From NCBI RefSeq assembly GCF_023283845.1, contig NZ_JAKILC010000001.1, positions 186,001 through 250,000 of the forward strand: DNA of 64,000 nt, read 5' to 3'. Within the stretch, counting starts at the first letter, position 1; each line of letters begins with the position of its first letter. The position numbers and the translations under genes are program-made. Under the pieces are notes generated by a model. That model saw only the letters and a program-made list of their open reading frames with translations, was not told the DNA's origin and did not search any database. Shown piece by piece: positions 8,021 through 16,383 of this stretch. Source of the stretch: Shewanella marinintestina. Its GTDB lineage: Bacteria; Pseudomonadota; Gammaproteobacteria; Enterobacterales; Shewanellaceae.

Positions 8021-9274
8021 CTATTCTTCAGCGATACGCTCTAGCTTAGCAAGATAGAAACCATCAAAACCGGTTTCTGCAGGGCTAATGGTTTCATCTT
8101 CAATAAATCTGAAGTGTTTGTTTTCAGATAAAAACGCGTCAACTTGGTCGCGGTTTTCTTCAGGCATGATTGAACATGTTGCATAAACTAGCATACCGCC
8201 CACTTTTACCATGCGGCTATAGCTTTGCAAAATGTGCTTTTGTAGCTCAACTAACACAGGTAAACGCTCTGGTGTATCGCGCCACTTCGCATCAGGGTTA
8301 CGTTTAAGTACACCTAAACCTGAACAAGGCACATCTAACAAAACGCGATCACAGGTTAACTTCAAACGTTTAATGGTTTTGCTACTAGCAATAATACGAG
8401 TTTCAACGTTGTGCGCTGCAGCGCGGCGAGCACGTTGCTTTAGATTATCGAGTTTCCACTGCTCAACATCCATCGCCAACAAGCGACCTTTGCCTTGCAT
8501 TTGCGCTGAAATAGATAAGGTTTTACCACCTGCTCCAGCACAAGCATCAACAACACGCATACCAGGTTTTGCATCTAGTGCTAATGCAACAAGCTGCGAG
8601 CCTGCATCTTGTTGCTCAAACCAGCCTTTTTTAAAGGTTTCAGTTCTAAACAGAGCTGAGTCTGAAACCACTTCAAGCGCAGTATCAACACCGGGCACTG
8701 TAACAGTTTCAACACCTTCTTTACGCAGCGCTGTTGCTAGCTCTTCACGGGTACACTTTAAAATATTGGTACGTAAAAAGCGTTTTGCCGGCTTATTAAG
8801 TGCTGCACGTTCTGCAGGCCACTTATCGCCCATTTGCGCTTGACCCATTTCGTTAAGCCAATCAGGACAGCCATCCCATAAAACAGGTTGGGCTTTAGCT
8901 TCTTCGATACGAGCTGCGAGTTCTTGCTCATTCACTTGCAGCGCATACTGCATTTTCGGTAGCGGTAAATTGTTGAATAGGTGCCAGACGTTAAGCAAAC
9001 GCGTGCCTAAACGAGCCATTTCTTCAGGCTTAACATCAGATAGGAAACAGTAAAGGTTCAATCTTCGTAAAATATCACCCACTACGAATGTGATGCGACC
9101 TTGTTCTTTCGGCTCTAATTTTAGTCCCGAAAAGTGTTGTGAATAAGCACGATCTAACGGCTTACCCTCAGATAAAACAAGATCAAGAATACTGATCACT
9201 AGTTCGTTAGAGCTAGGAGATAGCGAAGATTTCAACATTAAAAAATTACTCTGATTAGAAAACGCTGCGATCAT
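8021..9274 (-). CDS. RsmB/NOP-family RNA m5C methyltransferase
   Basis: This roughly 417-residue SAM-dependent enzyme is expected to methylate C5 of a cytosine in rRNA or tRNA. The SAM-binding motif is DACAGAGGKTLSIS, DVEQWKLDNL follows as motif II, the active-site DVPCSGLGVLKRNPD holds one conserved cysteine and YATCSIMPEEN the catalytic cysteine. The N-terminal half is the helical RNA-binding region seen in RsmB-like proteins. It is a paralogue-type RsmB relative; I would not equate it with E. coli rsmB itself. The start is uncertain: the frame opens at a TTG (9298), the ATG at 9274 has no clear ribosome binding site, and an ATG at 9238 is also possible. It is a single-gene unit. Confidence 0.85.
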   Translation of the reverse strand: MIAAFSNQSNFLMLKSSLSPSSNELVISILDLVLSEGKPLDRAYSQHFSGLKLEPKEQGRITFVVGDILRRLNLYCFLSDVKPEEMARLGTRLLNVWHLFNNLPLPKMQYALQVNEQELAARIEEAKAQPVLWDGCPDWLNEMGQAQMGDKWPAERAALNKPAKRFLRTNILKCTREELATALRKEGVETVTVPGVDTALEVVSDSALFRTETFKKGWFEQQDAGSQLVALALDAKPGMRVVDACAGAGGKTLSISAQMQGKGRLLAMDVEQWKLDNLKQRARRAAAHNVETRIIASSKTIKRLKLTCDRVLLDVPCSGLGVLKRNPDAKWRDTPERLPVLVELQKHILQSYSRMVKVGGMLVYATCSIMPEENRDQVDAFLSENKHFRFIEDETISPAETGFDGFYLAKLERIAEE

Positions 9275-9460
9275 AGGAGTAAAGCCGTCAATACGCAAGC
9301 TTAGCCCGACTAAATACCGTAAGAATTCAGCATTAAATTGACTTATTTCTAGTAAACAGGCGCAAAGCGAAATGAGTGGCTAAAAGGAACTCTTAGTGAG
9401 AGGGACAATCAAGCTCAATAAATGCCATGGGATATCGAACCACAGACTCATAACCACAAT

Positions 9461-9488
9461 AAAAAATACCGCAATTGATTGCGGTATT
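9461..9488 (-). terminator. Intrinsic terminator of the malate-synthase-like gene
   Basis: AATACCGCAA (9465-9474) pairs with TTGCGGTATT (9479-9488) around a TTGA loop. On the minus strand the stem is followed by a run of T (plus-strand A run at 9461-9466). It lies about 50 bases after the stop of the gene at 9537-10046, which shows that this gene ends here as a unit and does not continue into a longer malate synthase. Confidence 0.85.
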
Positions 9489-9536
9489 TAATCATTAGGA
9501 TAGCGATAGACTCGCTTGTATTCCTTTAATAAACTT

Positions 9537-10046
9537 TTAGTCCTTTAATAAATAGTCACTGCCATCTTTGGCGGTAAACACTTGATCTTGCATCGAACTC
9601 GCAATCACTGAACGCTCAATATCGATTAAACTAATCCAATATTCATGCCCTTCTAGCTGAATATCTTTAATATTAGCCAAGTCCTGGCAGTCATTTTGTT
9701 TATTACGCTCAAAAGTTAGCTCGACATGAGTACCATTATCTTTAAGCAAAATCGCCGTTGGCTCACTCTTATGCCCATTCAGCGCCACAAATTGCTTAGG
9801 CGTACGTAATCCCGTTTGCGTACCATCAGCCATAAAGATAAGCAGTTGCTGGTAATACACTACATAGCTGCATGCATCTTTATGCGAGCCATTTGCGAGG
9901 GGAAACTTAGCGTCTAAAAATGCTTTTGCACAAGGGGCCGTTGTGTCTTTAGTTGCCTTTAGGGCAACATTCACATCAACAAGATCGGCACCAATAAAGT
10001 TATTATTTAGATTTACTTGAGTACTATTGATTGTTGATAGTTCCAT
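9537..10046 (-). CDS. Stand-alone malate synthase G-like domain protein (no catalytic barrel)
   Basis: The 169-residue protein looks like a piece of malate synthase G (GlcB). From memory of E. coli GlcB, about residues 130-230 match: a FLD..PL.NGS segment (here FLDAKFPLANGSHKD), then LRTPKQFVALNG, ILLKDNGTHVEL, and LANIKDIQLEG followed by an ISLIDIERSV segment like GlcB's ISTILDCEDSV. The C-terminal FTAKDGSDY resembles GlcB's YTAADGSE, with about 25 residues missing between. The catalytic TIM-barrel residues come later in GlcB and are absent. The gene has its own ATG with AGAGGA upstream and its own terminator, so it is not an obvious wreck. It is divergent from a DUF3612 regulator, a family I recall next to malate synthase genes. 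Function unknown; a decayed or repurposed fragment is inferred. Confidence 0.65.
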   Translation of the reverse strand: MELSTINSTQVNLNNNFIGADLVDVNVALKATKDTTAPCAKAFLDAKFPLANGSHKDACSYVVYYQQLLIFMADGTQTGLRTPKQFVALNGHKSEPTAILLKDNGTHVELTFERNKQNDCQDLANIKDIQLEGHEYWISLIDIERSVIASSMQDQVFTAKDGSDYLLKD

Positions 10047-10144
10047 GGCCCTGTCCTCTTACTGTCGATTTCGGTTCAGCTATTGCTTGTTAACGTCGCA
10101 ACCAAAATTATTTCCGTTTTCCGATTGCTTGATTTGTAGTCTAG

Positions 10145-10189
10145 TGTAATTTTCATTACAATTTCACAATAAAAATTTTACATTGTGAA
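10145..10189. promoter_or_regulatory. Palindromes in the divergent promoter region, candidate operator for the DUF3612 regulator
   Basis: TGTAAT (10145-10150) and ATTACA (10155-10160) form one palindrome with a four-base centre. TTCACAAT (10163-10170) and ATTGTGAA (10182-10189) form a second. Both lie within 55 bases of the regulator start at 10199 and in the 152-base region shared with the malate-synthase-like gene. Autoregulation by the adjacent HTH protein is the simplest reading; it is inference from position and symmetry. Confidence 0.5.
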
Positions 10190-10198
10190 TTTTACAAG

Positions 10199-11737
10199 AT
10201 GAAAAATAATCAGAGCTTGATCAGAAAGTCACATTTCTTAGGGACTAAGATTAGAAACCTGCGTAAACGTAACCATCTCACAATGGAAGATCTTTCTGCG
10301 AGATGCGTACGCGTTGATCCAGAATCTGCGCCATCGGTTTCCTATTTATCTATGATAGAACGCGGCAAACGCGTTCCAAGCGCAGGCATGCTTGCCGTCA
10401 TTGCTGCCGTGTTTCAAAAGGAAGTCGATTGGTTTTTAGATGATGTACCCGAAGGCGATGCCATTACGCCAGATAAAGGCCGTCGCGGTGGAATTAGTGG
10501 TATGGCGTTAGAGCCTAGCTTTTTGTTTTCTAATGATATACTACAAATTGCTATTCCAGAAATGTTATCGCAAACCGGCACCACGGGAAGAGAGTTTGCC
10601 CACTTACTTATTCGAGCCCACCAAGAGCATCATCAAAACCACTTTCCCGATCTGGAACGCGCCGCTGAAGAAGTCGGTCACAAACGTTTGCCTTTAGCCC
10701 TAGAAGATTTAAAAGATATTGCTAAATCACTCGGACTTAAACTTAAGTGGGTTGATAAAACCCCGCAAGAAGTTGTCGATGAGATGGGCGTCAGTACAGC
10801 CCATGTGGTGACTTCATTTTTTGAGCCACCATCAACCATTTATTTAAATAAAATGCTTAAGTCCTATCCCACTCGGCTGAAATATGATTTAGCGGTGCAT
10901 ATTGGTCACTGCGTTTTACACAATAAAGATGGACTTAAGTGCGTATTAACCGCTGGCCGACGCCATACAGCCTCCCATGACGATAACGCTGCACCAGCTT
11001 CCTCTACCCTAAATGCGCAAGATATTTTACATGCATGGCGAGATTTCGAATCGAGCTTTTTTGCCGGCGCATTGTTGTGCCCTAAAGTGGCTTATAGGCA
11101 ATTACTTGACCGTCACGGTTATGAAATTAATGTCAGTAAAACCATTGGGGTTTCAGCCTCCGTTGCAATGCGGCGTATGACTGTTGTCTCTCCCTACCCG
11201 CATTGGCACTACTTCGATGCTTATGCCCCTGGCAAGTTAAAAGCCGTTTATCGTGGTAACGGTATTCCGCTACCTTGGGGAAATATGCGCGTAGTAGAAG
11301 ATCCCTGTCAGCACTGGGCTGTATTTAGAATGATTAATGAGCCAAAAGTCGGTACCTCAGCGCAAATATCCATTTTGGATGTCGCTGATGAGCCAAGGAT
11401 CTATTGCTGTGAATCGATTAAAGTAGAAGACATGGCCGGCAATAATCACGTGCTTTGTGCCGGAATAGATTTAAATCCAGCGATTGATGCCCAAGGCGGC
11501 GACGCAGCGGCGATTGCAGCGGATTTAAAACAGTCATGCGCCACCAATAGTGGCTCTGTGGCTATGCCTACGCATGTTAAGAAAAACCTCATGAGCGTAG
11601 CGAAAATTCTCAATATTAATTGGATTGAACGCGGCATAGAAAATGACGCTCGACTTATTTGTGCTCGCGGTGCAGTTTGCCCAAGGCAACCGAGTTGTTA
11701 CCAAGCTGGCCGCGCCTTATGTAGTGAGGAGCAATAA
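10199..11737 (+). CDS. XRE-family regulator with ImmA/IrrE-like region, DUF3612 (short-chain fatty acyl regulator type)
   Basis: The 512-residue cytoplasmic regulator has an N-terminal Cro/C1-type HTH at about 14-70 (IRNLRKRNHLTMEDLSARC and YLSMIERGKRVPSAGMLAVI). A middle region of the ImmA/IrrE-like (DUF955) type follows around 150-240. The C-terminal part ends in a cysteine-rich motif (CARGAVCPRQPSCYQAGRALC) typical of short-chain fatty acyl-responsive regulators, where the cysteines may bind a metal. Such proteins control acyl-CoA or glyoxylate-type metabolism. A lone malate-synthase-like domain is the divergent neighbour. The ATG at 10199 has only a weak ribosome binding site. A strong hairpin ends the gene. 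Confidence 0.8.
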   Translation: MKNNQSLIRKSHFLGTKIRNLRKRNHLTMEDLSARCVRVDPESAPSVSYLSMIERGKRVPSAGMLAVIAAVFQKEVDWFLDDVPEGDAITPDKGRRGGISGMALEPSFLFSNDILQIAIPEMLSQTGTTGREFAHLLIRAHQEHHQNHFPDLERAAEEVGHKRLPLALEDLKDIAKSLGLKLKWVDKTPQEVVDEMGVSTAHVVTSFFEPPSTIYLNKMLKSYPTRLKYDLAVHIGHCVLHNKDGLKCVLTAGRRHTASHDDNAAPASSTLNAQDILHAWRDFESSFFAGALLCPKVAYRQLLDRHGYEINVSKTIGVSASVAMRRMTVVSPYPHWHYFDAYAPGKLKAVYRGNGIPLPWGNMRVVEDPCQHWAVFRMINEPKVGTSAQISILDVADEPRIYCCESIKVEDMAGNNHVLCAGIDLNPAIDAQGGDAAAIAADLKQSCATNSGSVAMPTHVKKNLMSVAKILNINWIERGIENDARLICARGAVCPRQPSCYQAGRALCSEEQ

Positions 11738-11785
11738 CTAACTCAACCACACAGGTAGCAAGTATGAGAGGCTAGTGAAAGCACA

Positions 11786-11821
11786 AGTCAGCAGGCAAAC
11801 TGCCTGTGACTGTCTATTTTT
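11786..11821 (+). terminator. Intrinsic terminator after the DUF3612 regulator
   Basis: AGTCA-G-CAGGCA (11786-11797) pairs with TGCCTG-TGACT (11801-11811) around AAC, with one bulged G. The tail is GTCTATTTTT. It lies about 50 bases after the regulator stop. The rest of 11738-12013 shows no gene. Confidence 0.65.
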
Positions 11822-12013
11822 CGCAAACTGTTGTTCACTATAACCCAAGGGATTTAGCTAACATCTAGTCACCCACTTACAGTACTTTAGGTTTGTGATG
11901 CGGCGATGTGCTTAGCTATTTGTGTAGTAAAACCCTTGGTGAAGCTACAGCAATAGAGAAAACTCTTGCTAGAAAAAGCGCTATGCAAAAGCTTTTAAGA
12001 AGAAATTGGCTGC

Positions 12014-12382
12014 TTATTCAGTTTGGGCAACACCATAGGCGATACCTTCAACATTAATGCACTGCTCAGAGTAACCGAGACCAAATGTTAATCCGTCATC
12101 TATGGTTACATCAGTCAAAATCTTAGTGCCTGCTATGACGCTTTTTGCTGCCGCAATCGCTTTAGGAGAAGACACACTGTCGCCAACGGGTAAGACATAT
12201 AAAAACTGCACCTGACAGCTTTGGCCTAATACGGGCCCTAACCTTACCAATTCTTCAGTAACACTTTTATCTTGATAGGTTTGGCTAACAAAAGAACCAT
12301 GATTGGCGATATTACATCCTACCAATAAAGCCGTTACGATAATCAACATGCTAGCTTTAGCCACTGCGGCTGTTTTTGTCAT
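12014..12382 (-). CDS. Small predicted lipoprotein, TRL-like
   Basis: This 122-residue protein has a lipoprotein signal peptide with lipobox LLVGC, so Cys23 is the likely lipidation site. The mature part has a pattern I associate with the TRL-like family: a GQSCQVQFLYVLPVGDS segment with a cysteine, a short helix rich in alanine, then a strand segment and a second cysteine in SEQCINVEG. The two cysteines probably form a disulfide in the periplasm. The function of the family is unknown to me. It lies 55 bases after the GreA-like gene on the same strand and may share its transcript. Family assignment is tentative; lipoprotein status is solid. Confidence 0.65.
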   Translation of the reverse strand: MTKTAAVAKASMLIIVTALLVGCNIANHGSFVSQTYQDKSVTEELVRLGPVLGQSCQVQFLYVLPVGDSVSSPKAIAAAKSVIAGTKILTDVTIDDGLTFGLGYSEQCINVEGIAYGVAQTE

Positions 12383-12437
12383 CTTTGCCTCTTAAAGTGA
12401 TAATGACTGATATTGCTTACATATAGCCATAGCAATA

Positions 12438-12932
12438 CTAATCTATAGCAACGATTTCAAATTCTGTTTGTTGCTGCATTACATTAAGCACGAACTCTTC
12501 ACCTAATTGCCTGTTCATCATTGCTTTTCCAAGCGGAGATGCTGGAGTGACAACCATAAAACAATATTGATCGGATTCAACTTTCAGTCCACCAGCGCTA
12601 GGACCAATAAAATAAAAGTGACTTTTATCATTGTTATCTATCAACTCGATCAAACGCCCTAAAGCCACTTTGTCTGCTTTTATGGGTAACGAAGCCATTG
12701 TTGTAAACATCGCCTCAAAAGCATCAATGTCAGCTTTACATTGAGCGACTCTCACAGACTGCCCGTGTGCTAGATATGACGCTTCTAAACCAAATGTTTC
12801 GTACTTACTTCTGGCGACACTCTCTTTACTCGTTGCTGTTTCATGCGCTCGTTTAGCTGCTGCAATCGCATTTTGATGCGTATTGTTCAACGCTTGCATA
12901 ATTAACAATCTAATTTCTGTTATTGCTACCAC
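12438..12932 (-). CDS. GreA/GreB-family C-terminal domain protein
   Basis: The 164-residue protein carries a long helical N-terminal half (ATSKESVARSKYETFGLEAS) and a C-terminal FKBP-like domain with VVTPASPLGKAMMNRQLGEE, the hallmark of the GreA/GreB C-terminal domain that docks on the RNA polymerase secondary channel rim. The N-terminal coiled coil lacks the acidic tip motif of true cleavage factors that I would expect, so transcript cleavage is doubtful. It is best called a GreA-related accessory factor. It begins at a GTG (12932); an ATG at 12899 would remove part of a segment that looks conserved. It stands alone apart from the lipoprotein gene downstream. Confidence 0.7.
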   Translation of the reverse strand: MVAITEIRLLIMQALNNTHQNAIAAAKRAHETATSKESVARSKYETFGLEASYLAHGQSVRVAQCKADIDAFEAMFTTMASLPIKADKVALGRLIELIDNNDKSHFYFIGPSAGGLKVESDQYCFMVVTPASPLGKAMMNRQLGEEFVLNVMQQQTEFEIVAID

Positions 12933-13105
12933 TAAACCTAAGCCTGCTGTTACCTATAGCTAACAGCTTAACAAAATAAACTCTCTAAGCCTTAGGTTAT
13001 TCTACTTAAATAGGTACTTAATTCTTGAGTTTAAACAAAATATTGTTAACTTAAAGTAAACACATAAACGTAAATGTCTTGGTTGTCATTATTGGGGGAT
13101 GTTAG

Positions 13106-14113
13106 ATGGCGTTACACATTTTAAATAGTGCTCCTCCATACCATGATGCAAACATTTATTGCAGTGCCAAAAAGCCACTTTTAAAAGATGGCCACAAAGC
13201 CTATACAACAACGACAAAACTGCCAAAAAGAGTCATCGTTACCGCCGTCAGTTTGTTACTCAGTCATTACGGCATGGCACAAGAACTAGAGCCGCGCAGT
13301 TACACTAACATTCCTATTGGTATGCATTTTCTAGCTGCTGGAATAATTCATTCTGAAGGTGATTTATCACCAGCTCCAACCGCGCCGATTAGTAATGCAA
13401 ACCTCAATATTGATGCGGGAGTTATAGGCTATGCCCATACTTTTGATTTAATGGGCGACTCATCTAAATTTGATATCGCTGCAAGTCGAGTCTGTTATCA
13501 AGGAGATGCCGAGCTTAACGGCGAAAAAGTCAGTGCCGAACGCTGCGGCTATGGCGATCCAACAATGCGGCTGACTTGGAATTTTCTTGGCGCGCCAGCC
13601 TTACAAGCAAAAGATTTTGCTAGCTGGAAGCAAGGGCTAGTGGTGGGCACCAGTTTGCAGATAACCATGCCTTTCGGCAGTTACGATAAACACAAGCTGT
13701 TAAATTCAGGCAGTAACAGATGGGTGTTTAGGCCGGGTATTGGCTTATCTCATCGGTTAGGTAATTGGTATTACGACGTTATGGTTTCGGTTAGGTTTTA
13801 CACCGACAATAAGCAATATTTGGTTGATACCAACTTACAACAAGACCCGTTATATACAGTGCAGGGCCACCTTATTTATAACCTTAATCGAGGACATTGG
13901 CTTTCATTAAATACCAATTTATTCTTTGGCGGTGAAACAAGTAAAAATACGATTAACTCTCTTGATGAACAGCAAAACTCTCGGCTTGGCTTAACCTACT
14001 CTTTTCCGATAAATCAAAAAAATAGCATTAAGTTAAATGCCAGTACCGGCGTGATAACCGAATACGGAAACGATTTCAGTACCTTTGGTGCGCTTTGGCA
14101 ATATCGATTTTAA
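13106..14113 (+). CDS. Outer membrane beta-barrel protein, phenol-degradation MetA-like (transporter family)
   Basis: The 335-residue protein resembles the MetA-pathway outer membrane family (Phenol_MetA_deg), thought to be barrel channels for hydrophobic compounds. After the N-terminus the sequence alternates polar and hydrophobic residues and ends in a typical C-terminal aromatic (WQYRF). A signal-peptide-like hydrophobic stretch ends near residue 60 (RVIVTAVSLLLSHYGMAQ), so the 40 residues before it form an unusual N-terminal extension; no later in-frame ATG precedes the hydrophobic stretch. Either the extension is real or a rarer start is used. Two cysteines near residues 130-150 are unusual for a barrel. 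It is a single-gene unit ending in a bidirectional terminator. Substrate not predictable. Confidence 0.7.
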   Translation: MALHILNSAPPYHDANIYCSAKKPLLKDGHKAYTTTTKLPKRVIVTAVSLLLSHYGMAQELEPRSYTNIPIGMHFLAAGIIHSEGDLSPAPTAPISNANLNIDAGVIGYAHTFDLMGDSSKFDIAASRVCYQGDAELNGEKVSAERCGYGDPTMRLTWNFLGAPALQAKDFASWKQGLVVGTSLQITMPFGSYDKHKLLNSGSNRWVFRPGIGLSHRLGNWYYDVMVSVRFYTDNKQYLVDTNLQQDPLYTVQGHLIYNLNRGHWLSLNTNLFFGGETSKNTINSLDEQQNSRLGLTYSFPINQKNSIKLNASTGVITEYGNDFSTFGALWQYRF

Positions 14114-14121
14114 ACAATAAA

Positions 14122-14152
14122 AAAGCTCAGCCTACGTGAGTAGCTGAGCTTT
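14122..14152. terminator. Bidirectional intrinsic terminator
   Basis: AAAGCTCAGC (14122-14131) and GCTGAGCTTT (14143-14152) pair around an 11-base loop. It lies between the converging barrel-protein gene and roxA and has A/T runs on both sides. Confidence 0.75.
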
Positions 14153-14187
14153 CATAACACTCGCTTTATCTATTCGATAAAACCGTA

Positions 14188-15333
14188 TTATTCTACCTCT
14201 TCAAAATACCAATAACCCGCATTAACCCACGCAGCGATAGTATCCATAACCTCTTGGTCGTCAAACCAATCGGCTAAATCAGCTTGCGATAAAGTTTGTT
14301 GATCACATAAGGCTTGGATCAAGGTCGTTTTACCTTGGCTAAACTTAGCTTGTTCACCATTGATATACATCACGCCCGAATCAAGGCTACTCGCAAAGTA
14401 TAAACAACGCAGACCGCCTAAACGGACTAGAGGCTGTTCGCTAATAATGTCAGCAATATCTTCAGCTTGAAAATCGAGAGTAACCTCAGGCAAATCCAAT
14501 TCGCACTTAGATTGAGTTAAATAGCGGCCACTAAATTCGCTGACAAGTTCGTCATCTAGCGTATCTACTAATTGCTGTTTAATACGCGCTAAATCACTTT
14601 CATCAACTAAACCAGAATGTTGGCTAAGGCCACGATCTGGATCAGAAATTTGACTTGCCCCGAGATCCTTATCAATCAAATGGTCAGCTAATGCACTGAC
14701 CATATCTTTAGTCGATGCTGTACGATAGCCCACAGAAAAACTCATTGACGGTTCAAGCGTGACGCCATCATGTGGGAACCCTGGCGGTAGATATAAAATA
14801 TCACCCGGCAGTAATTCAACATCGATAATTGGCTCAAAAGCTTCGGTATGCAATAGCGCTGGGTGTGCGGCAAACTCTTTATGTGGACCTAAATCCCCAA
14901 CGCGCCAGCGGCGGCGACCAGAACCTTGGCAAATAAATACGTCATAAAGGTCTATGTGTGGTCCGACTCCGCCACCAGGTACTGCGTAGCTCACCATTAC
15001 GTCATCTAAACGCCAGCGTGGAATAAAGTCAAAACACTTAAGCAGATCTTCCGCTTCTGGTACCCAGTTATTTAATGCTTGAACAATCAAGGTCCAGTCA
15101 TTTTCACCAAGGTGATCGTAAGATTCAAATGGACCAAACTCTGCCTGCCAGTCACCTTTATCACGGTACACTCGGCGAGACTCAACCATCTCTTCACAAG
15201 CAAGGCCAGCCATTTCATCGGGTGTTAGCAAGTCTTGAAAGTTTTTAAATCCTTGACGGATCACTAATGGTTTTTTTTGCCAGTATTCATTAAGAAACTG
15301 CTCAGGCGTTAAGCCATTGATATCTAATTGCAT
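14188..15333 (-). CDS. roxA: Ribosomal protein L16 arginine hydroxylase, JmjC-type
   Basis: This 381-residue 2-oxoglutarate/Fe(II) oxygenase matches E. coli RoxA (YcfD), which hydroxylates an arginine of ribosomal protein L16. The iron ligands are visible: H126 and D128 in GPHIDLYD and H188 in PPGFPHDG, at nearly the E. coli positions. The early segment QKKPLVIRQGF and the GSGRRRWRVG segment near 138-146 (2-oxoglutarate-binding region) fit the family, as does the C-terminal winged-helix part. It is a single gene transcribed toward the barrel-protein gene and divergent from the exonuclease gene. Confidence 0.9.
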   Translation of the reverse strand: MQLDINGLTPEQFLNEYWQKKPLVIRQGFKNFQDLLTPDEMAGLACEEMVESRRVYRDKGDWQAEFGPFESYDHLGENDWTLIVQALNNWVPEAEDLLKCFDFIPRWRLDDVMVSYAVPGGGVGPHIDLYDVFICQGSGRRRWRVGDLGPHKEFAAHPALLHTEAFEPIIDVELLPGDILYLPPGFPHDGVTLEPSMSFSVGYRTASTKDMVSALADHLIDKDLGASQISDPDRGLSQHSGLVDESDLARIKQQLVDTLDDELVSEFSGRYLTQSKCELDLPEVTLDFQAEDIADIISEQPLVRLGGLRCLYFASSLDSGVMYINGEQAKFSQGKTTLIQALCDQQTLSQADLADWFDDQEVMDTIAAWVNAGYWYFEEVE

Positions 15334-15518
15334 ATTATTAACTCACTAAAATTTGACGCGATCCTAGCAAATAAATGACAAAAAAAATCTGGGTCAGATC
15401 ATGAAACATGCTTATTGTGTGCAGCAATGAGGAGGAAGAACTATAAGCAAGGTAATTTGATTGACTGTTATAGGTGGATCAATACAATATCGGACAAATA
15501 AACTATTGACCCAAAAAA

Positions 15519-16160
15519 TTGACTCAAACTACTCACTCAACGCTATCACGCCCCGCCGACACGGTAATTGTACTCGACTTTGAAACTACAGGTTTATCAC
15601 CAACCCAAGGTGATAGAGCCATTGAAATTGGTGCCGTCATGCTAAAAGATGGCAAAGTGATTGATACGTTTCAACAGCTTATGAACCCAGGCTTTAGAGT
15701 TAGCGGATTTATTGAAAACTATACGGGGATCAGTAATGAGATGTTGCTAGATGCTCAGTCATGCGAAACCGTGATGAGTGAGTTTGCTGACTTTATTGGT
15801 GACTACAATTTGGTTGCCCATAACGCATCATTTGATCAACGTTTTTTAGATGCAGAGCTGAATCGAATACATTGCAACTATTCAGGGCAATTTGCTTGTT
15901 CGATGCTCATTGCACGTAGACTTTATCAGCAAGCGCCGAACCATAAGTTAGGCAGCTTAATTGAATATAAAAATATTCAGCATGATGGCGTTTTTCACCG
16001 AGCATTAGCCGATAGTGAAATGACAGCCGATTTGTGGTTGACCATGCTTGAAGATTTACAGCAAGATTTTCAAATCGCTCAACCTAACTTTGGTTTACTG
16101 CAAGCTATTGCGAAACAAAGTAAAGCCAATGTAAATAACTATTTAAGCAAGCAGCGATAG
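15519..16160 (+). CDS. DnaQ-like 3'-5' exonuclease (DEDDh family)
   Basis: The 213-residue protein has the three Exo motifs of the DEDDh nuclease family: LDFETTG (D20, E22), HNASFDQRFLD with the second aspartate, and HRALADSEMTADL with the catalytic His and last Asp. It resembles the epsilon-like stand-alone exonucleases that trim DNA or RNA ends; whether it acts in replication proofreading, repair or RNA turnover cannot be told from sequence. It starts at a TTG (15519) with only a weak ribosome binding site. No nearby ATG gives a better start without losing Exo I. It is followed by a hairpin. Confidence 0.85.
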   Translation: MTQTTHSTLSRPADTVIVLDFETTGLSPTQGDRAIEIGAVMLKDGKVIDTFQQLMNPGFRVSGFIENYTGISNEMLLDAQSCETVMSEFADFIGDYNLVAHNASFDQRFLDAELNRIHCNYSGQFACSMLIARRLYQQAPNHKLGSLIEYKNIQHDGVFHRALADSEMTADLWLTMLEDLQQDFQIAQPNFGLLQAIAKQSKANVNNYLSKQR

Positions 16161-16173
16161 CAAGTTTCTCATC

Positions 16174-16200
16174 AATCCAGATACATTAAACATCTGGATT
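16174..16200 (+). terminator. Probable terminator after the exonuclease gene
   Basis: AATCCAGAT (16174-16182) and ATCTGGATT (16192-16200) form a nine-base stem with a nine-base loop, 13 bases after the stop. The tail is GAATATTTT, so strength is moderate. Confidence 0.5.
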
Positions 16201-16383
16201 GAATATTTTCCGATTAGTAGCTTGTAGGCATAAAACGGAGAGAGACAACAACGTACTTACCCTCAGCGAGTATTTAAAACCGATAACGTAAATACAAGTA
16301 ACAAACGGTTAAATTAACTCTACCAAATAGCAAAATATGGCTAAAACAGATAGCTATCTATAAACCAAAAAATGAACCTATTG

